A DNA stretch of 64,000 nt from Candidatus Scalindua sp. (GTDB taxonomy: Bacteria > Planctomycetota > Brocadiia > Brocadiales > Scalinduaceae): positions 1 through 64,000 of the forward strand of contig JAIQZU010000054.1 of NCBI GenBank assembly GCA_021776915.1, read 5' to 3'. Shown piece after piece: positions 1-8,529 of this stretch. A model generated the notes under the pieces. It made no database searches, was not told where the DNA came from, and worked only from the letters and a program-made list of their open reading frames with translations. The position numbers and the translations under genes are program-made. Each line of letters starts with the position of its first letter. Positions within the stretch are counted from its first letter, which is position 1.

Positions 1-1
1 A

Positions 2-451
2 GGTAATCCATTACACAACTATGTATACTACAAGCGTTCATGTTCACTGGCCGATTTTGCCCCATTAGCAGATATTCCCGGGCTGGTCTTTTATAGCCTT
101 CAAAAGGGACCGGCATCAGGAGAGATCAACAACTCACCCAAAGGAATGAATATCATTAATCTGACAGATGAGTTAAATGACTTTACGGACACGGCAGCAA
201 TAATCGCCAACCTGGATCTGGTCATTTCGATAGATACTTCAGTCGTGCATTTAGCCGGGGCTATCGGTAAACCGGTATGGAACCTGTTATCTTTTGTACC
301 AGACTGGCGCTGGTTTCTGAATCGTGATGACAGCCCGTGGTATCCGGGCATGCGTCTGTTCAGACAAACACAACCCAATGACTGGGCAGGGGTATTCGAG
401 CAGGTGAAAAAAGCATTAATTAGTGAAATATCCGCAGCAAAGGTTTTGTAA
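2..451 (+). CDS. C-terminal part of a GT9-like glycosyltransferase (partial)
   Basis: The reading frame is open from the window edge, so the N-terminus is missing; the first internal Met (146) is not the start. The visible 149 residues resemble the second Rossmann half of ADP-heptose-type (GT9) transferases: a strand ending FYSLQKG, an acidic stretch LTDELNDFTDTA, then the nucleotide-sugar signature SIDTSVVHLAGAIGKPVW and a Trp-rich tail. In many environmental bacteria this domain is fused behind TPR repeats, which fits the TPR-glycosyltransferases downstream, but no TPR is visible here. The acceptor is unknown. It is followed by a methyltransferase after 33 bases on the same strand. Confidence 0.75.
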   Translation, partial: GNPLHNYVYYKRSCSLADFAPLADIPGLVFYSLQKGPASGEINNSPKGMNIINLTDELNDFTDTAAIIANLDLVISIDTSVVHLAGAIGKPVWNLLSFVPDWRWFLNRDDSPWYPGMRLFRQTQPNDWAGVFEQVKKALISEISAAKVL

Positions 452-484
452 TTCCAGGTTTATAAATATTAAGCAGAAAAACAA

Positions 485-1105
485 ATGATACTGAATCAAT
501 CGAAAACACAAAGATTTGAAAACCTTCTGGAAAGGGTAAGAAATGAGACTTATCCCGAACCACTAAGCGAATTACATACAGCCATAACAATAAAAATGAT
601 AGATGAATTTTTAAACAAACATCCCTTAGCTGAAGACAAGAAAATATTAGATGTAGGATGTGGACAAGGCGTAGCATTAGAATACTTCAAGAGTAAAGGA
701 TTTTCTCCAATAGGCATTACATTAAATAATGAAGATTTGTCTGTATGCAAACAAAAAGGTTATGAAGTATATGAAATGGATCAATCATTCTTAGATTTTA
801 ATGATGAAGAATTTGATCTCATCTGGTGTAGACATTGCCTGGAACATAGCATTTTCCCGTATCTTACATTAATAGAATTCTTTCGTGTGCTGAAACGGAA
901 AGGCTATCTGTACATTGAGGTGCCAGCCCCTGATACAAGCTGTAAACACCAGACTAATCAAAATCATTACAGTGTATTGAACAAAAGCATGTGGGAAGAA
1001 TTAATAAAGCGTACTGGATTTGATATATTAGTTGTCAATAATATCGAATTCAAGGTTGTCGCCGGCGCTGATATTTATTGGACATTTATTCAACAAAAAC
1101 CTTAG
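485..1105 (+). CDS. class I SAM-dependent methyltransferase
   Basis: This 206-residue protein has the class I methyltransferase fold. Motif I is ILDVGCGQGVALEYF (residues about 54-68). Acidic motif II lies in the following strand, EFDLIWCRHCLEH matches the Methyltransf_11 motif IV region, and FFRVLKRKGYLYIEVPAP corresponds to the post-motif strand. Residues 1-45 are helical and precede the core, as in many sugar or lipid O-methyltransferases of surface-polysaccharide loci. The substrate cannot be read from sequence. It sits between two glycosyltransferase genes on the same strand, so methylation of a glycan is the best inference. The start at 485 lacks a strong Shine-Dalgarno sequence. Confidence 0.8.
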   Translation: MILNQSKTQRFENLLERVRNETYPEPLSELHTAITIKMIDEFLNKHPLAEDKKILDVGCGQGVALEYFKSKGFSPIGITLNNEDLSVCKQKGYEVYEMDQSFLDFNDEEFDLIWCRHCLEHSIFPYLTLIEFFRVLKRKGYLYIEVPAPDTSCKHQTNQNHYSVLNKSMWEELIKRTGFDILVVNNIEFKVVAGADIYWTFIQQKP

Positions 1106-1109
1106 GTAA

Positions 1110-1255
1110 TTTATTAAGCCTAAACACCTTATTAATGAAAAGCAGCATACATATTTATCAAGAGCAAGTGCAGATGTACTGTATGAAGACATTGAAACTG
1201 TACGCGAACTGGAACGGTTTTTCGAAATGGCGGCAGAAAAAGTTCATAATTAATA
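1110..1255 (+). pseudogene. possible coding remnant between methyltransferase and glycosyltransferase
   Basis: A frame open from 1110 to the stop at 1253-1255 reads like a real amphipathic helix (VLYEDIETVRELERFFEMAA) but has no start codon at its beginning and no upstream continuation. The overlapping Met-initiated frame (1078-1260) looks less protein-like. It may be the C-terminal remnant of a lost gene; the family is not recognised. Confidence 0.25.
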
Positions 1256-1321
1256 TTTAGTAACTTACTAACGATTTGTGTGAATCCATAAACAGTTATA
1301 ATTAATTTGTTGTTTAATGAC

Positions 1322-4117
1322 ATGAAGAAATCACTGATTTTTCTGGCTAATTATGGAGTAGAGTTTAATCCTGAAACTATTTTAGAAAGAGGATTGGGTG
1401 GCAGTGTAACTGCAATCATCTATATGGCAGGAGAATTGGCTAAACTTGGCAATGATGTAGTTGTCTTTTGCAAATGTAACACCCCGGGAAATTACGATGG
1501 CGTTGTTTATAAGGATATCGGCGATTTTGGAAGTTATATTCCTGGAAAGAGTTTTGATGTTATGGTTGTCTCAAGGGCGTTGGACGTTTTTAAAAAGAAT
1601 CTTCCCTCAAGATTAAAGATTCTATGGACACAGGATGCATACGACCAGCCATTTACTCAAAATTTAAGTGATAAGAATATTCAAAATGGAATTGATAAAA
1701 TCTTTACCGTTGGAAAATGGCAAACAGAAACAATAATGAAACATTTTGGCATCTCCTCAGAGAAATTTTATACAAGCAGAAATGGCATAAACAGAGAATT
1801 CTATGAAAATAACGAATACAAAAGGAAGGTTGACAGACTTGTTTACACCAGTACCCCATTTAGAGGGCTTGATGTACTTCTTGACGTTTTCCCGGATATC
1901 AGAGCCAGAGTACCGGATGCAGAACTATTTATCTATAGCAGTATGACTGTATATGGAGTGTCAGAAGAAGATGATAAAAAAATGTATGAACACCTTTATA
2001 CCAAATGCAATCAACCAGGTGTTTACCTCAAAGGCGGCATTCCTCAAAATATATTAGCTGACGAATTAAAGAGATCTTATCTAATGGCATATCCTAACCA
2101 CTTTGCAGAGACTTCTTGCATAGCTGCAATAGAGGCACAAGCTGCCGGGCTTCCAGCAGTAACAAGTGAATTAGGTGAATTAAGCAAAACAGTCCTACAC
2201 AATGAAACCGGCATTTGTATTCCCGGAAACAGCAGATCCAAAGATTACCAGGATCGTTTCGTAAAAGAGGTCGTTCGTTTGATAAATAATAAAGAGGTGT
2301 GGAATGTAATGAGTTCGAATGCACATCACAGGGCCCTGGAAAAGTATTCATGGGATGTAATCGCAAGGGAATGGGACGAAGAATTTAATAGAGAACTAGA
2401 AATGATTTGTGAACCACCAGACATTGTTTGCGAAAACGACAATAGTAAGAACAAAGATATAGCCGTCACGCCAAATCGAGGTATAAAGGCGAATAGCCCC
2501 CCCACTTACCTTCCCTTTTCTAAAGAGGAAACCAGGGAAACTGTAATATCTTCTGTGAAAAATGACGAAAAAACTATTTCTTTATGCATGATAGTAAAGG
2601 ATGAAGAGAAATCTCTTACCAGGTGTTTAGACAGCGTTAAAGATTATGTGGATGAGATGATAATTGTTGATACCGGTTCAACAGACAGAACGGTTGAAAT
2701 AGCAAAGAGTTTCGGGGCAAAGATCTTTAATCATCCCTGGGAAGGGAGTTTCAGCAAGGCGAGAAACTATTCTCTGAAATATGCAACCTGTGATTGGATC
2801 CTGTATCTTGATGCCGATGAGGAATTGAGTAAGGAAGATGCTCCCAGACTTAAAGAAATAGTAAAGGACAATAACGCTACGGTTATATCTTTTGTTATTA
2901 AAAACAAGTTTAAGGATTCTACTCAGGAGTCTTATGCAAACATGATACGTCTCTTTAAAAATTTCATCGGTATATATTATGAGGGTATCGTACACAACAA
3001 CATAATTTACAGTGGTAAATGTCTCTATTCCCCCCTGAGCATTATACATCATGGCTACAACCTCACTGAAGATGAGATGAAAAAGAAGTTCCTGCGCACC
3101 ACTACATTATTAAAAAAGCAGGTGAAAACTGACCCGAATAACCCAATCCCACACCAATATCTTGCAGTCTCATACATTGGAGAGAAGATGTATGATGAGG
3201 CTATTACGGAAGGAAGAAGGGCAATTGATATCGCAGATAATGAAGGCAAGGGTTTAAACAATTTTCTGGTTTCATACTACGTTACCAGCGCTGCATATTT
3301 TGAAAAGAGTAAACTGGAAAAATCAGAAGCATATGCCTTGAAATCCGTGGAAATTGACGATAAGTTCCTTGACGGATATTGTCTCCTTTGCTTTGTTTAC
3401 TATAATCTGAAAAACTATGATTCTTTTCTGCATAATTCAGACAAATACCTGGCTCTATGGAATGACATCTCAGTAAACCCTGAAAGGGCCAATAACGCCC
3501 ACACAATAGGCCATAAATGGAAGATACGCCTCCTGCGGGGCTTCTATTATTTATTAAACAGTCAGGATGAAACTGGAAACAAAGAAATAGATTCTGCCAT
3601 AAATGAGTCAACTGAGATTGAAGAATGTCACAATCTGCTGGGCAACTTCTATCTGGAAAATAACTGTCTTGATAAAGCAGAAAAAACGTTCAGGAAACTT
3701 CTGGCTATTAATAGGAACAGAACAGATACCATGATCAAGATGGGCCGTATCAGGTTCCAGAAAGGAGACCTGAATGAAACCATTCATTTCTGGAAAAAGG
3801 CGGTTGACGCAGAGCCAACTTTGTTTGATATCAGGTTACTCGTATGCAAAATTAATATAGTTCAGGGTAATCTTGAAGAGGTTGTCACAGAATGCAATCA
3901 ATTACTACAAATATTGGACATAAATAGAAACATAGTCCTTGAAAGCCTGACTGACCTTGCAAGCCTCTTTAATCTGATAGGTGAAAAACTTGAAGAAAAA
4001 CACGATGTTCAAGCCGCTGAAACAGCCTTCAAGATATGCAAAGATTTGGAACAAATTAAATTGATGGATACCGAAAGAAATGCGGATTGCGGATTGCGGA
4101 TTGCGGATTGCGAATAG
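1322..4117 (+). CDS. GT4 + GT2 + TPR multidomain glycosyltransferase
   Basis: About 931 residues with three parts. Residues 1-350 resemble a GT-B (GT4/Glycos_transf_1) enzyme, with YTSTPFRGLDVLLDVFPDI and the donor-site region CIAAIEAQAAGLPAVTSELGE. From about residue 418 there is a GT2 (GT-A) domain: LCMIVKDEEKSLTRCLDSV, IIVDTGSTDRTVEIA and the metal-binding LYLDADEE. The rest is TPR helices (for example DKAEKTFRKLLAINR). Two transferases in one chain suggest consecutive sugar additions to one acceptor. I prefer ATG 1322 (MKKSLIFLANYG) over the in-frame Met at 1307; neither has a clear ribosome site. The last dozen codons are a GCGGATT tandem repeat (4081-4112) that has extended the C-terminus. 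Its GT2 and TPR parts are paralogous to the genes at 4511 and 8526. Confidence 0.85.
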   Translation: MKKSLIFLANYGVEFNPETILERGLGGSVTAIIYMAGELAKLGNDVVVFCKCNTPGNYDGVVYKDIGDFGSYIPGKSFDVMVVSRALDVFKKNLPSRLKILWTQDAYDQPFTQNLSDKNIQNGIDKIFTVGKWQTETIMKHFGISSEKFYTSRNGINREFYENNEYKRKVDRLVYTSTPFRGLDVLLDVFPDIRARVPDAELFIYSSMTVYGVSEEDDKKMYEHLYTKCNQPGVYLKGGIPQNILADELKRSYLMAYPNHFAETSCIAAIEAQAAGLPAVTSELGELSKTVLHNETGICIPGNSRSKDYQDRFVKEVVRLINNKEVWNVMSSNAHHRALEKYSWDVIAREWDEEFNRELEMICEPPDIVCENDNSKNKDIAVTPNRGIKANSPPTYLPFSKEETRETVISSVKNDEKTISLCMIVKDEEKSLTRCLDSVKDYVDEMIIVDTGSTDRTVEIAKSFGAKIFNHPWEGSFSKARNYSLKYATCDWILYLDADEELSKEDAPRLKEIVKDNNATVISFVIKNKFKDSTQESYANMIRLFKNFIGIYYEGIVHNNIIYSGKCLYSPLSIIHHGYNLTEDEMKKKFLRTTTLLKKQVKTDPNNPIPHQYLAVSYIGEKMYDEAITEGRRAIDIADNEGKGLNNFLVSYYVTSAAYFEKSKLEKSEAYALKSVEIDDKFLDGYCLLCFVYYNLKNYDSFLHNSDKYLALWNDISVNPERANNAHTIGHKWKIRLLRGFYYLLNSQDETGNKEIDSAINESTEIEECHNLLGNFYLENNCLDKAEKTFRKLLAINRNRTDTMIKMGRIRFQKGDLNETIHFWKKAVDAEPTLFDIRLLVCKINIVQGNLEEVVTECNQLLQILDINRNIVLESLTDLASLFNLIGEKLEEKHDVQAAETAFKICKDLEQIKLMDTERNADCGLRIADCE
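4081..4112 (+). repeat. GCGGATT short tandem repeat at a gene 3' end
   Basis: Four head-to-tail copies of GCGGATT (the 7-mer GCGGATT / AATCCGC) run into the stop codon of the preceding gene and are followed by a related inverted piece (aaatccgaaatccg, 4125-4138). The same AATCCG-type sequence recurs at 4579-4602, 10345-10381, 33617-33650, 35377-35473 and 54223-54246. Confidence 0.8.
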
Positions 4118-4510
4118 CTGAATAAAATCCGAAATCCGACAATGATTAGCTACAAGATGTCTCTGAACGGCAGAGCAGTAACTTAAACGATATACCCGTC
4201 AGACCAAGCCGTTCGCCAGCCCGACAAGGCTGTTCTGGCGGGGACAGAAAGTGCTTAAAGTTGTAAAAAACTAAAAATATATAGTAAAGTTGCTTTTGAA
4301 AAAAATGATAATAACTCAATCACTTGTAAAAACTAAATATACACATGACGAACCTTGCTTTCACAAGGAATCCAGTACTGGAATCTCCGCACAGTCGGAT
4401 CCCGACAGGAGCGGATCTTGAAGCTGCCCACAGGGTCGTCCTCAGGCGACTGCCTTTGGCACGACAACCAGGGCGGACGTGGACGCCTCTCTAAAGAGAG
4501 AAAAGATAAA
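4118..4510. other. intergenic stretch with GC-rich palindromic debris
   Basis: No convincing gene. It holds an AATCCG-type remnant (4125-4138), a GC-rich piece with the inverted pair GCCAGCCCGACAAGGC...TTCTGGCG (about 4213-4243) and a block at 4365-4500 that is much richer in G+C than the flanking genes. An upstream in-frame extension (Met at 4355) runs through this block but is low-complexity and repeat-derived, so I do not include it in the next gene. Confidence 0.6.
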
Positions 4511-6538
4511 ATGAAAACAAAAGAAACAAACCTGAAATTCCGAAAAAAGACGTTGTCTCCCCGTGACTTTACGTTTGAAATCCGCATTCCAAAATCCGAA
4601 ATCCCTGGCCCAGACCGCAGGGCGCCCGTCCGCCTCGGCGGAGATCGCACCCCGGCCAAGACCAAGTCTTCGCTTGGGCAGGCCAGGGCAGGCCAAAATC
4701 CTACTCTCTCCCTCTGTTTGATAGTAAAGGATGAAGAAGTATTTCTTCCCCGGTGTTTGGACAGCGTCAAAGATTATGTGGACGAGTTAATCATTGTCGA
4801 TACAGGGTCAACCGATAGTACGGTTGAGATAGCGAAAAGATATGGTGCAAAGGTTTATCATCATCCGTGGGAAAACAGTTTCAGCAAGGCTAGAAACTAT
4901 TCAATAAAATATGCAACTTGTGACTGGATTATGTGGCTTGATGCAGATGAGGAGATTGACAGAAATGACGCCCACAAGCTAAAGGAAGTCATCAAAGATA
5001 ACGACGTAAACGTAATCTGTTTGCCAAGATTCAGCAGATTTAGTGGAGGAAAGAGCCTGGCAGTTGCTAACGTAGCAAATATATTCAGGAATAATATAGG
5101 CATCCACTTTGAAGGAATAGTTCACAATACCCTGAATTACTCAGGCTCTTTCAAAAGTGTTAATATAAGGGCATATCACTATGGCTTCAATCAGGATGAG
5201 GAACAAATGGAAAGGAAGTTTATACGAACATCAAACCTTTTGAAGGAACAAATCAAAAACGACCCGGAAGACCCGAAGCCGCATCATTACCTGGTTTCTT
5301 CCTATCTCGAAAGGAAAAAATATGATGAAAGTATAAAATCAGCACATAAGGCAATTGAATTATACGAAAAGCACGACAAAACATCTCCTTTGCTGTTTTT
5401 CACATACTATAACGTAAGTTCCGCATATCATTTTAAGAAAGATTTAAAGAACGCTGAGAAGTACGCTCTCAAGGCAATAGAGTTAAACCCGGAATACCTG
5501 GACCCATATGATATGTTGTCTATAATATACTTCACGCAAAGAGACTATGGTAGGTTTTCCTACTACACACAAAGGTTCCTTGAACTATTAAGGAAAATTG
5601 ATAAAGATCCTACGATCGCCATGACGTTTCCATATAATACACTTAATAACGCCTTGCTGGCACATTCACGGATGGCCATTAATCATTACGAACATGGCAA
5701 TGAAAAGGAAGGACTACAGTCATTAATCAAAGCCGTTGACAGTGCAGAAGACCCATGGAAACCCTACCTCGCAATCGGAAGGCACTTCATGGAACATAAT
5801 AATCTCAAGATGGCTGAAAGATTTCTGTCTGACGGGCATAAAAAGTACCCGGAAAACAAAGAGATTCAATACTACCTTGCAGACGCGTATGAAAAATCCG
5901 GTGTTTCTGATAAAGCATTGGTCCTCTTCAGAAAGATACTGCAGAATCATGCTGATGAGATACTGGCACAATACCGTCTGGGGCTACTCCTTGCAAAGAA
6001 TAATCAGCATGAGGAGGCCATCAGTTCATTCAAATCAGTGATCAACAAAGAACCTCAGCACACAGAGGCATTGTTTAACCTTGCTATGGCATATGAAAGG
6101 ACGGGAGACATTGCTCAGGCAAAGGATACTTACAATGATATATTAAAAACAGAACCTGAATACCCGGAAGTACTCGTAAGGCTGGGAACACTGTATTTAA
6201 ATGAGCAAGATTATATCAAGGCAGAGGAATGTTTTTTAAACACAATAAAACTCGATAAATATTTGACAGAGGCCCATCTTGCCTTGAGTAGGATTTATTT
6301 ATTCATGAACGATCCGGAATCCTGTGTGATGAGTTGTGATGAATTGTTGAAATACCTTGATCTTCCCAGAGACATAACAATCAATAGTGTATCGGATTTA
6401 AGTAAGCTTTACATCAATATCGGAGAGACCTTGAAGGCACAGAGAAAAGAACTCCTCGCTAATGTCTCTTTTGAAATCGCTGCCATGATAGACACCAACT
6501 TAACAAGTCGGAAAAGTAAAGATTTTACTACTACCTAA
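4511..6538 (+). CDS. GT2 glycosyltransferase with C-terminal TPR array
   Basis: A 675-residue protein. A GT-A/GT2 domain starts near residue 62: LCLIVKDEEVFLPRCLDSV, IIVDTGSTDSTVEIA, MWLDADEE as the metal-binding DxD-type motif, then a conserved IVHN segment. From about residue 250 the chain is TPR repeats. ATG 4511 follows a purine-rich gagagaaaagataaa stretch. Residues 1-60 do not belong to the family: they are encoded by a dispersed intergenic repeat (4603-4699, shared with 24125-24226), so the original start was probably lost and replaced. The GT2 core and C-terminal TPRs are close to identical with the protein at 8526, which begins only about ten residues before its GT2 core. Sugar and acceptor are unknown. 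Confidence 0.85.
   Translation: MKTKETNLKFRKKTLSPRDFTFEIRIPKSEIPGPDRRAPVRLGGDRTPAKTKSSLGQARAGQNPTLSLCLIVKDEEVFLPRCLDSVKDYVDELIIVDTGSTDSTVEIAKRYGAKVYHHPWENSFSKARNYSIKYATCDWIMWLDADEEIDRNDAHKLKEVIKDNDVNVICLPRFSRFSGGKSLAVANVANIFRNNIGIHFEGIVHNTLNYSGSFKSVNIRAYHYGFNQDEEQMERKFIRTSNLLKEQIKNDPEDPKPHHYLVSSYLERKKYDESIKSAHKAIELYEKHDKTSPLLFFTYYNVSSAYHFKKDLKNAEKYALKAIELNPEYLDPYDMLSIIYFTQRDYGRFSYYTQRFLELLRKIDKDPTIAMTFPYNTLNNALLAHSRMAINHYEHGNEKEGLQSLIKAVDSAEDPWKPYLAIGRHFMEHNNLKMAERFLSDGHKKYPENKEIQYYLADAYEKSGVSDKALVLFRKILQNHADEILAQYRLGLLLAKNNQHEEAISSFKSVINKEPQHTEALFNLAMAYERTGDIAQAKDTYNDILKTEPEYPEVLVRLGTLYLNEQDYIKAEECFLNTIKLDKYLTEAHLALSRIYLFMNDPESCVMSCDELLKYLDLPRDITINSVSDLSKLYINIGETLKAQRKELLANVSFEIAAMIDTNLTSRKSKDFTTT
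4603..4699 (+). repeat. dispersed intergenic repeat, copy 1 (inside a CDS start)
   Basis: A GC-rich block begins atccctggcccagaccgc and ends caggccaaaa. The same ends bound a block at 24125-24226 in an intergenic space. Here it is translated as the N-terminal extension of the GT2-TPR gene. Confidence 0.6.
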
Positions 6539-6706
6539 ATTGAGCGATTTTGTAGCCGCAACCTCAAAGCTGAGCTTAGCTCTGTGAGGTTGCGTAACTT
6601 ACGTGAACCCATCAAATGGTGAAAAACGCAGGCTACCCGCCTGTACCTATTCGGGCAGGAAGTCTGCGGCTACAATGGCATGTAATATAAAATCGCTCAA
6701 TTTAGG
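6534..6706. mobile_element. MITE-like element, copy 1
   Basis: Perfect 18-base terminal inverted repeats CCTAAATTGAGCGATTTT (6534-6551) and its reverse complement (6689-6706), each flanked by TA as expected for Tc1/mariner- or IS630-type transposition. An internal hairpin GCAACCTCA...TGAGGTTGC lies near the left end. There is no coding capacity. A diverged copy lies at 18718-18866 in the opposite orientation. The left terminus supplies the stop codon (TAA 6536-6538) of the preceding glycosyltransferase gene. Confidence 0.8.
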
Positions 6707-6837
6707 TACTAATATGGTTTGAAAGGTTTTGACGATATTGCGTCTTTTTAAGTGTTACTAAAGACACCCTGATATTATTTACAATAAGATAGTACACTCC
6801 ATAAGTTATATTTGTAAAATTTAGAAAGGACAAACAT
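6707..6837. other. leader region of the carbamoyltransferase gene
   Basis: AT-rich intergenic sequence between the MITE and the next gene. A good ribosome site (agaaaggacaaacatATG) ends it. No sigma-28 or sigma-54 pattern is visible; a housekeeping promoter could lie in the AT-rich 6760-6820 stretch. Confidence 0.5.
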
Positions 6838-8529
6838 ATGAGTTATCGTATTCTTTCACTTTATTATGGCCATGACGCCAATATCTGTCTGCTTGAAGAT
6901 GGTAAGCCGGTACTGGTGCTGGAGAAAGAAAGGTATAGCAGGATAAAGCATGACCAGGGACATATGAATGACATTATACCCACAATCCTCAAAGAACACC
7001 ATTGGGCTCCGGAATCTATTGATATGGTAGTGATCAACCCATACTGCAGACCTACTTTAGACAGCAAGGAGTTCAATTGGGACTTGGAAGGCAAGACTTT
7101 CATAACAAACGGAGAATATTTAACGCCTGTCTGGCAGGGGTCTCCCGAAGAAAGGTATAGCCGACACAAGATCAGGCTCTCAGATAAAACATATGACTGT
7201 ATAGCCGTGGATCACCACCTCGCTCATATAGCCGGGGCATTCTTCACCAGCACGTTTACAGATGCCGGTATACTTACATCGGATGGAGGAGGAGATGAAA
7301 GGTTCAGTGCCATGGGATATGGACTGAATAATAAGATCGAATGGATCGAATATGACTGGGGTAAAGACAGAACCACGGATTACTCCATGCTGAATATTGG
7401 AAGCACATGGGCATCTATAGGTGAATATAATTTCGGTTATCAAAGGCTTGAAGGCGCCGGCAAACTAATGGGACTGTCATCATATACCAAGGCCCCTCCG
7501 CTTCTGGTCCAGCACATTCAGCGCCATGCACTTTATTACTGGCCATTTCCATTTCCAACGAATTTATTCTACCAACCGAAGATACTTGATCCACACAGCC
7601 AGTTTGCCAAGGAACTGGCGGCAGCATTGCAGGAGTATACACGTCTGATGTACCTCGCAGCTTCGAAGAGAATTAAGAATCTGAAAAATGTTGACAGATT
7701 GTGTATGACAGGTGGATGCGCTATGAATTGTCTTGCCAACACAGCCATTCACACCAGTGGGATATTCAAAGATACATATGTACCGGCTCAACCGCATGAT
7801 GGTGGATTGAGTCTGGGCCAGGCCCTTTTCGCCTGGCACCACGTCCTGGAAAACCCCAGAAAGCTGGAAACATGGTCTCCTTATTTAGGAACTGATATCC
7901 CCGGGGAAGTACCTTTGAAATATGTGGATGAGATTGTACAAGCTCTTTTGAACCAGAAAACCGTCGGGTTAGCTTTTGGCCGGGCAGAATCAGGACCTCG
8001 TGCCCTGGGTCACCGTTCCATAATAGCTGATCCGCGTAGAGCAGATATTAAGGACCACATTAACCAGAATGTCAAACAGAGGGAGTGGTTCAGGCCATAC
8101 GCCCCGGTAGTTCTGAAAGACGATTATTCAGAATGGTTTGTTGATGATGTCCCAGGTACGTACATGAGCTACATGTCAGGTGTTAAAGAGGACAAACAGG
8201 ACATAATTCCCGGCATAGTACACGTAGATGGTACCGCCAGGCCTCAAGTACTTGGCCCTGAAGGCGATCCGATTTACAGAGCAATACTTGAACGCTGGAA
8301 AGAGGCAACAGGGGTCCCCGTATTACTAAACACTTCTTTTAACCACCAGGAACCTCTGGTGAATACTGAACAGCAGGCTGAAAATACGTGGAAGAATACC
8401 GGACTGGACGTATTGGTAACGCACTCAGGAATTAATTATAAGAATAATATAAGCAAGATTTCAAGACGCGAAGAATGCCAATCCGTCACTCTCCCTCTGC
8501 AAGAGAGTAAAGTAGGAGAAATCCAATGA
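6838..8529 (+). CDS. carbamoyltransferase, NodU/CmcH family
   Basis: A 563-residue enzyme that transfers the carbamoyl group of carbamoyl phosphate to a hydroxyl, here presumably on a sugar. Family marks in order: N-terminal ASKHA-type start LSLYYGHDANICLLEDG, metal/adenylate region DHHLAHIAGAFF (about residue 125), SDGGGDERFS, GGCAMNCLAN (about 292), ESGPRALGHRSIIADPR in the C-terminal domain (about 384) and LNTSFNHQEPLV. All key motifs are present and length is normal, so it should be active. The last 25 or so residues after the family core look like read-through into former intergenic DNA. The stop overlaps the ATG of the following GT2-TPR gene (ATGA at 8526), so the two are translationally coupled and probably act on one glycan. 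Confidence 0.9.
   Translation: MSYRILSLYYGHDANICLLEDGKPVLVLEKERYSRIKHDQGHMNDIIPTILKEHHWAPESIDMVVINPYCRPTLDSKEFNWDLEGKTFITNGEYLTPVWQGSPEERYSRHKIRLSDKTYDCIAVDHHLAHIAGAFFTSTFTDAGILTSDGGGDERFSAMGYGLNNKIEWIEYDWGKDRTTDYSMLNIGSTWASIGEYNFGYQRLEGAGKLMGLSSYTKAPPLLVQHIQRHALYYWPFPFPTNLFYQPKILDPHSQFAKELAAALQEYTRLMYLAASKRIKNLKNVDRLCMTGGCAMNCLANTAIHTSGIFKDTYVPAQPHDGGLSLGQALFAWHHVLENPRKLETWSPYLGTDIPGEVPLKYVDEIVQALLNQKTVGLAFGRAESGPRALGHRSIIADPRRADIKDHINQNVKQREWFRPYAPVVLKDDYSEWFVDDVPGTYMSYMSGVKEDKQDIIPGIVHVDGTARPQVLGPEGDPIYRAILERWKEATGVPVLLNTSFNHQEPLVNTEQQAENTWKNTGLDVLVTHSGINYKNNISKISRREECQSVTLPLQESKVGEIQ

Noticed and set aside
1078-1260. 60-residue Met-initiated frame
   Set aside because: Overlaps the methyltransferase end; the alternative frame reads more like protein, so I list only a possible remnant.
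4333-4770. 145-residue minus-strand frame
   Set aside because: It overlaps the GT2-TPR gene start and a GC-rich repeat, is Arg/Pro-rich and has no ribosome site: a shadow frame.
6720-6760. Sigma-54 promoter before the carbamoyltransferase
   Set aside because: A GG and a TTGC are present but 13 bases apart, not ten.
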